Under the pieces are notes generated by a model. The model was given only the letters and a program-made list of their open reading frames with translations, made no database searches and was not told the DNA's origin. Source: Nitrospira moscoviensis (GTDB taxonomy: Bacteria > Nitrospirota > Nitrospiria > Nitrospirales > Nitrospiraceae). From it: DNA of 64,000 nt. A program made the translations under genes and the position numbers. The stretch spans positions 3,140,001 to 3,204,000 of the forward strand of contig NZ_CP011801.1 of assembly GCF_001273775.1 (NCBI RefSeq), in the 5' to 3' direction. This document shows, piece by piece, positions 61,375 through 64,000 of the stretch (within the stretch, counting starts at the first letter, position 1; each line of letters opens with the position of its first letter).

Positions 61375-62629
61375 CGTTCGAGACTCCCGACATTGTGGAG
61401 CAGCGGTTCTCAACTCGCCGTCCTTTTTCGGCCAACAGCCCGTCATACAGGGCGAGATAGTTCGTCACCATGGCCGCGAGGCTGAAATCAGACTCGGCTT
61501 TTTTTCTGGCCTCCGCTCCCTGTCTGGGGGCTAGCTCCCGATCGTCCAGATATCGCCGGATGGCGTTCGCCATTCCGACCGGGTCCGCAGCGGGGACGAG
61601 GAACCCCGTCCGTCCGTCTTCGATCAATTCCACGTTGCCTCCCACGGCCGTCGCGATCACCGGCAATCCGCTCGCCATAGCTTCCAAAATCGTGTTGGAG
61701 ACGCCTTCGGCCAAAGAGGGCAGCACGAACACGTCCAGCGCATTGAGCAGAGCCGGGATATCGGATCGCGCGCCGGGCAGCCAGGCAAACTGCTCGCATT
61801 GCTCGGCCCGCAATATCTGCAGTGACTCTTCATAGAGCGGTCCTTCGCCCACGATGATCAGCCGAAGGATCTGCCGGGCCTCGGGGACCGTTTTCAGAAT
61901 GTGGGCGAACGCGCGGACAAGGGTCACTTGATCTTTGACGACTTGCATTCTCCCCACCGTTCCGATCACCAGCGCCTCAGGAGGAAAGAATCCCGGCGGG
62001 CTCCCGGGAACTCCCCGATCCCGGCGCGGGTGGAACCGAATGGTATCCACGCCGTTATAGATCTGCGTGACTCTCGGTCCCGGCACTCCAACGATCTTGA
62101 CCAGCCATTCGGCCAGGTCCCGGCTCACGGTGACGTAGCGATGCACCAGCAAGCTCATCACTTTGCGAAAGGCATTGTAGGTTCGATTGTGGCCATCGAG
62201 ATCATAGATTTCGCGGCCGTGCTCGCCGTGGATCCTCCGGGCCGACCCGGCGCAAGCCGAGACGGCGAGAAACTCCAGCGTGGGAAAGTTACGCGTGTGC
62301 ACGATGGCCGGACGCAAGCGGCGCAGCGCTCTCCAGGCCCGCCTATAGACGCCGAGATCGTGGCCCGGTCGTTTGTGAAGCGCCACGATCGTCACGTCAT
62401 CCCTCGTGATGCGTTGCTGAAACTCGGTAACATCGGTAAGGCTGACGATGGCATGGCGATAACGGTCCCGCGGCATCCGATTGATGAGATTCACCAGACC
62501 GTTCTCCAACCCGCCCATCGCGAGCCTGAATATGACGTGGACGATCAACGGTGGCGCCGTGCTGTCACATCCGCTCTTCACATCAACTCCCCTGCTTCGA
62601 CTGCCATCGCCCGCACGGACCCTGTTCAT
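61349..62629 (-). CDS. GT4 glycosyltransferase, exosortase-A-associated (TIGR03088-like)
   Basis: A 426-residue GT-B glycosyltransferase. PPLIVHVIFRLAMGGLENGL then VNLINRMPRDRYRHAIVSLT and LHKRPGHDLGVYRRAWR are the signature of the sugar transferase found in PEP-CTERM/EpsH1 loci. The donor half has EGVSNTILEAMASGLPVIAT and GFLVPAADPVGMANAI. The ATG at 62629 overlaps the upstream stop as ATGA. A GTG at about residue 16 is an alternative start. Confidence 0.9.
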   Translation of the reverse strand: MNRVRAGDGSRSRGVDVKSGCDSTAPPLIVHVIFRLAMGGLENGLVNLINRMPRDRYRHAIVSLTDVTEFQQRITRDDVTIVALHKRPGHDLGVYRRAWRALRRLRPAIVHTRNFPTLEFLAVSACAGSARRIHGEHGREIYDLDGHNRTYNAFRKVMSLLVHRYVTVSRDLAEWLVKIVGVPGPRVTQIYNGVDTIRFHPRRDRGVPGSPPGFFPPEALVIGTVGRMQVVKDQVTLVRAFAHILKTVPEARQILRLIIVGEGPLYEESLQILRAEQCEQFAWLPGARSDIPALLNALDVFVLPSLAEGVSNTILEAMASGLPVIATAVGGNVELIEDGRTGFLVPAADPVGMANAIRRYLDDRELAPRQGAEARKKAESDFSLAAMVTNYLALYDGLLAEKGRRVENRCSTMSGVSNDVRPVRNL

Positions 62630-63783
62630 CCGCGTTCCGGTGCCCAGATCCGATCGACCCGTCCACCCAAGGCCTTGGTCACGCCCAGCAACGCGGCCAG
62701 ATTCACCAGGTAGAAATAAAAGACCGTTTGGATCACTTTCGCGGTACCGCCGAGCGACGAGGACACGAACGGCCCGATCACCGCCAGCAGGACGCTCGTC
62801 ACCCCGCCCCATACGCCGAGCCGATAAACCAACCCCAGATCATACGCAGCGACGCAGCCGGCGAATCCGATCATGACGAACGGCAACACCAGCCATCGGA
62901 GCACTTTGTGGGACCACACTTGCCAGGCGAACAGGCCGACTTTCGAGGGATTCAGGATTCCCGCCACGCTCATGACTCCCCGCCAACTCCGGTTGACGAT
63001 CCGCCGCTTTCGGCGGAACTCTTTTCGAAAATCACCGGCGGAGGGTTCCAGCCCGATCGCGGTCGGTTCGAAGACCGCCCGATATCCTTTGGTGACGATT
63101 TGCAGCGGGACGACCAGATCGTTGATGGTCTCAGGCGACAGCGGCTGATAGAGATGCCGGCGGATGGCGAAGATCGCGCCATCCCCGCCGACCGTGCTGC
63201 CCACGATGCTTTCCATCGACCGGATGTACCGCTCATAGCCCCAATAACTGTTCTCCTGAGCATGGGCGGCCGAGTCGGGGTCGTCGGCGTACTGCGAATC
63301 CCCCGTCGCACAGCCGACCGAGGGATCGGCGAAATTCCTCACGAGCCGCCGGATCGTATCGGACCGATACATAATATTGGCGTCGCTGAACACGACGATA
63401 TCGCCTTTGGCCTGCTGCATCGCGGCGTTGAGGCCGACGGTCTTGCCGCCCCGCTCGGCCATCCGCAGCAGTGTGACGCCTTGGCCGGCGAACGACCGTA
63501 CGATGTCGTCGGTGGCGTCCGTCGAGGCGTCCGAGATCACCATGATCTCGAGCTTCTGCATCGGATAATCGAGCGCCACCGCATTGCGGAGTTTGTCTCC
63601 GATGACATGCGCTTCATTGAACGCGCTGATCAACAACGTCACCGAGGGCTCGATGTCCACCTGCCGCAGCGGCCGCGGCCTGGCCCAGGCCAACAGACCG
63701 ATCAGAATCGGATAGCCGACATACACGTAGGCCACGAGCAAGGCCGCGGCCCAGGCCAGCAGAGCGCCGGTCGAGCCCATCAT
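62626..63783 (-). CDS. GT2 membrane glycosyltransferase
   Basis: A 385-residue processive-type GT2 enzyme. An N-terminal transmembrane helix (GALLAWAAALLVAYVYVG) precedes the catalytic domain: TLLISAFNEAHVIGDKLRNA, IMVISDASTDATDD, VFSDANIMYRSD, and EFRRKRRIVNRSWRGVMS with the Q/R-x-x-R-W-like product site. Two to three C-terminal helices follow. It probably starts or extends the EPS chain at the inner membrane. The ATG at 63783 overlaps the upstream stop as ATGA. Confidence 0.88.
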   Translation of the reverse strand: MMGSTGALLAWAAALLVAYVYVGYPILIGLLAWARPRPLRQVDIEPSVTLLISAFNEAHVIGDKLRNAVALDYPMQKLEIMVISDASTDATDDIVRSFAGQGVTLLRMAERGGKTVGLNAAMQQAKGDIVVFSDANIMYRSDTIRRLVRNFADPSVGCATGDSQYADDPDSAAHAQENSYWGYERYIRSMESIVGSTVGGDGAIFAIRRHLYQPLSPETINDLVVPLQIVTKGYRAVFEPTAIGLEPSAGDFRKEFRRKRRIVNRSWRGVMSVAGILNPSKVGLFAWQVWSHKVLRWLVLPFVMIGFAGCVAAYDLGLVYRLGVWGGVTSVLLAVIGPFVSSSLGGTAKVIQTVFYFYLVNLAALLGVTKALGGRVDRIWAPERG

Positions 63784-64000
63784 GGCAGCCTCACCTGAAA
63801 CCGCTCGCGCCACAATTCGAAGACGACCAAGGCCATGATGCCCTCCGTAAGGTCTTCCTTCCGTGCATCGTGCACCGCCAGCATGGTCCGTACCGTGTCG
63901 GGATTGAACAGGCCGCCTCGGCGCAATCGTTCAGGATCCAACATCTGGGCGACCATGGGCTTCAGATCCTCACGAAGCCAGGTTCCCATCGGCGTGCCGA
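63780..64000 (-). CDS. asnB: Asparagine synthase-like protein, C-terminal fragment (third copy)
   Basis: The 3' end of a gene cut by the window edge. The visible 73 residues read GTPMGTWLREDLKPMVAQML, then LFNPDTVRTMLAVHDARKED and VVFELWRERF. The first part is the conserved C-terminal stretch of asparagine synthetases (compare GFAVPLxxWLRxDLKPM in the copy at 59488). The body lies beyond 64000. Three such genes in one EPS locus are unusual. Confidence 0.8.
   Translation of the reverse strand, partial: GTPMGTWLREDLKPMVAQMLDPERLRRGGLFNPDTVRTMLAVHDARKEDLTEGIMALVVFELWRERFQVRLP

Noticed and set aside
60382..63798. Plus-strand open frames of 367 and 415 codons
   Set aside because: Antisense to asnB and the GT2 gene; no domain features.
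1..64000. tRNA, rRNA or integrase genes marking an island
   Set aside because: None seen by eye on either strand; a tRNAscan run would be needed to exclude a tRNA.

Overview
Organism. The window reads as a chromosome segment of a GC-rich, Gram-negative bacterium. A secretin-based pilus/type II-like secretion operon, a large exosortase-A-type exopolysaccharide (EPS) locus and several proteins of a style I associate with Nitrospira suggest a Nitrospira-like member of Nitrospirota. That is an inference from gene content; no rRNA or tRNA gene was seen. Nearly everything from 1 to 13 kb and from 16 to 64 kb is on the minus strand. Exceptions are two toxin-antitoxin modules near 14-16 kb and two secreted-protein genes at 33.8-38.0 kb.

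Defence island (1-13.1 kb). Read in the direction of transcription (from high to low coordinates), it starts with a complete type I Zorya operon: zorA (MotA-like), zorB (OmpA/MotB-like), zorC and zorD (SNF2 helicase plus Mrr-like nuclease). After a 170-bp gap comes a tightly coupled three-gene cassette: a multi-pass membrane protein, a HEPN protein with an R-x4-H motif, and a GmrSD-like DUF262/DUF1524 protein carrying a C-terminal RAMA-like domain. An HNH endonuclease and the start of a MazG-like gene follow. The three-gene cassette is the best candidate for an undescribed system. By eye this region is richer in A+T than the rest.

Repeat and toxin zone (13.1-16.3 kb). Three arrays and one short fragment of a 9-bp tandem repeat (consensus TCTGGTYTR) lie between small modules. 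These modules are a hicB-hicA pair, an Asn-Pro-Phe repeat secreted protein, a fused remnant of a DUF4258/YgiT-type pair, and a Phd-like antitoxin followed by a frameshifted PIN toxin.

Housekeeping and secretion (16.3-31.7 kb). One long minus-strand run encodes a secretin with TPR and cohesin-like regions, three pseudopilins, a LysM protein, GspF, GspE, PilM/N/O-like and GspC-like inner-membrane parts. It continues into a UDP-glucuronate decarboxylase, proA and two unknown proteins.

Surface and EPS functions (32-64 kb). A nucleotide-sugar dehydrogenase is followed by two plus-strand secreted beta-rich proteins, the first preceded by a textbook sigma-54 promoter. From 38 kb to the end lies an EPS locus of the exosortase-A-associated type. 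It holds glycosyltransferases, an O-antigen-ligase-like protein, methyltransferases, GNAT/CelD-like acyltransferases, an acyl carrier protein, an AMP ligase, a PLP decarboxylase, a polysaccharide deacetylase and three asparagine-synthase-like amidotransferases. The exosortase and the PEP-CTERM regulators are not in the window, so the locus probably continues beyond 64 kb.
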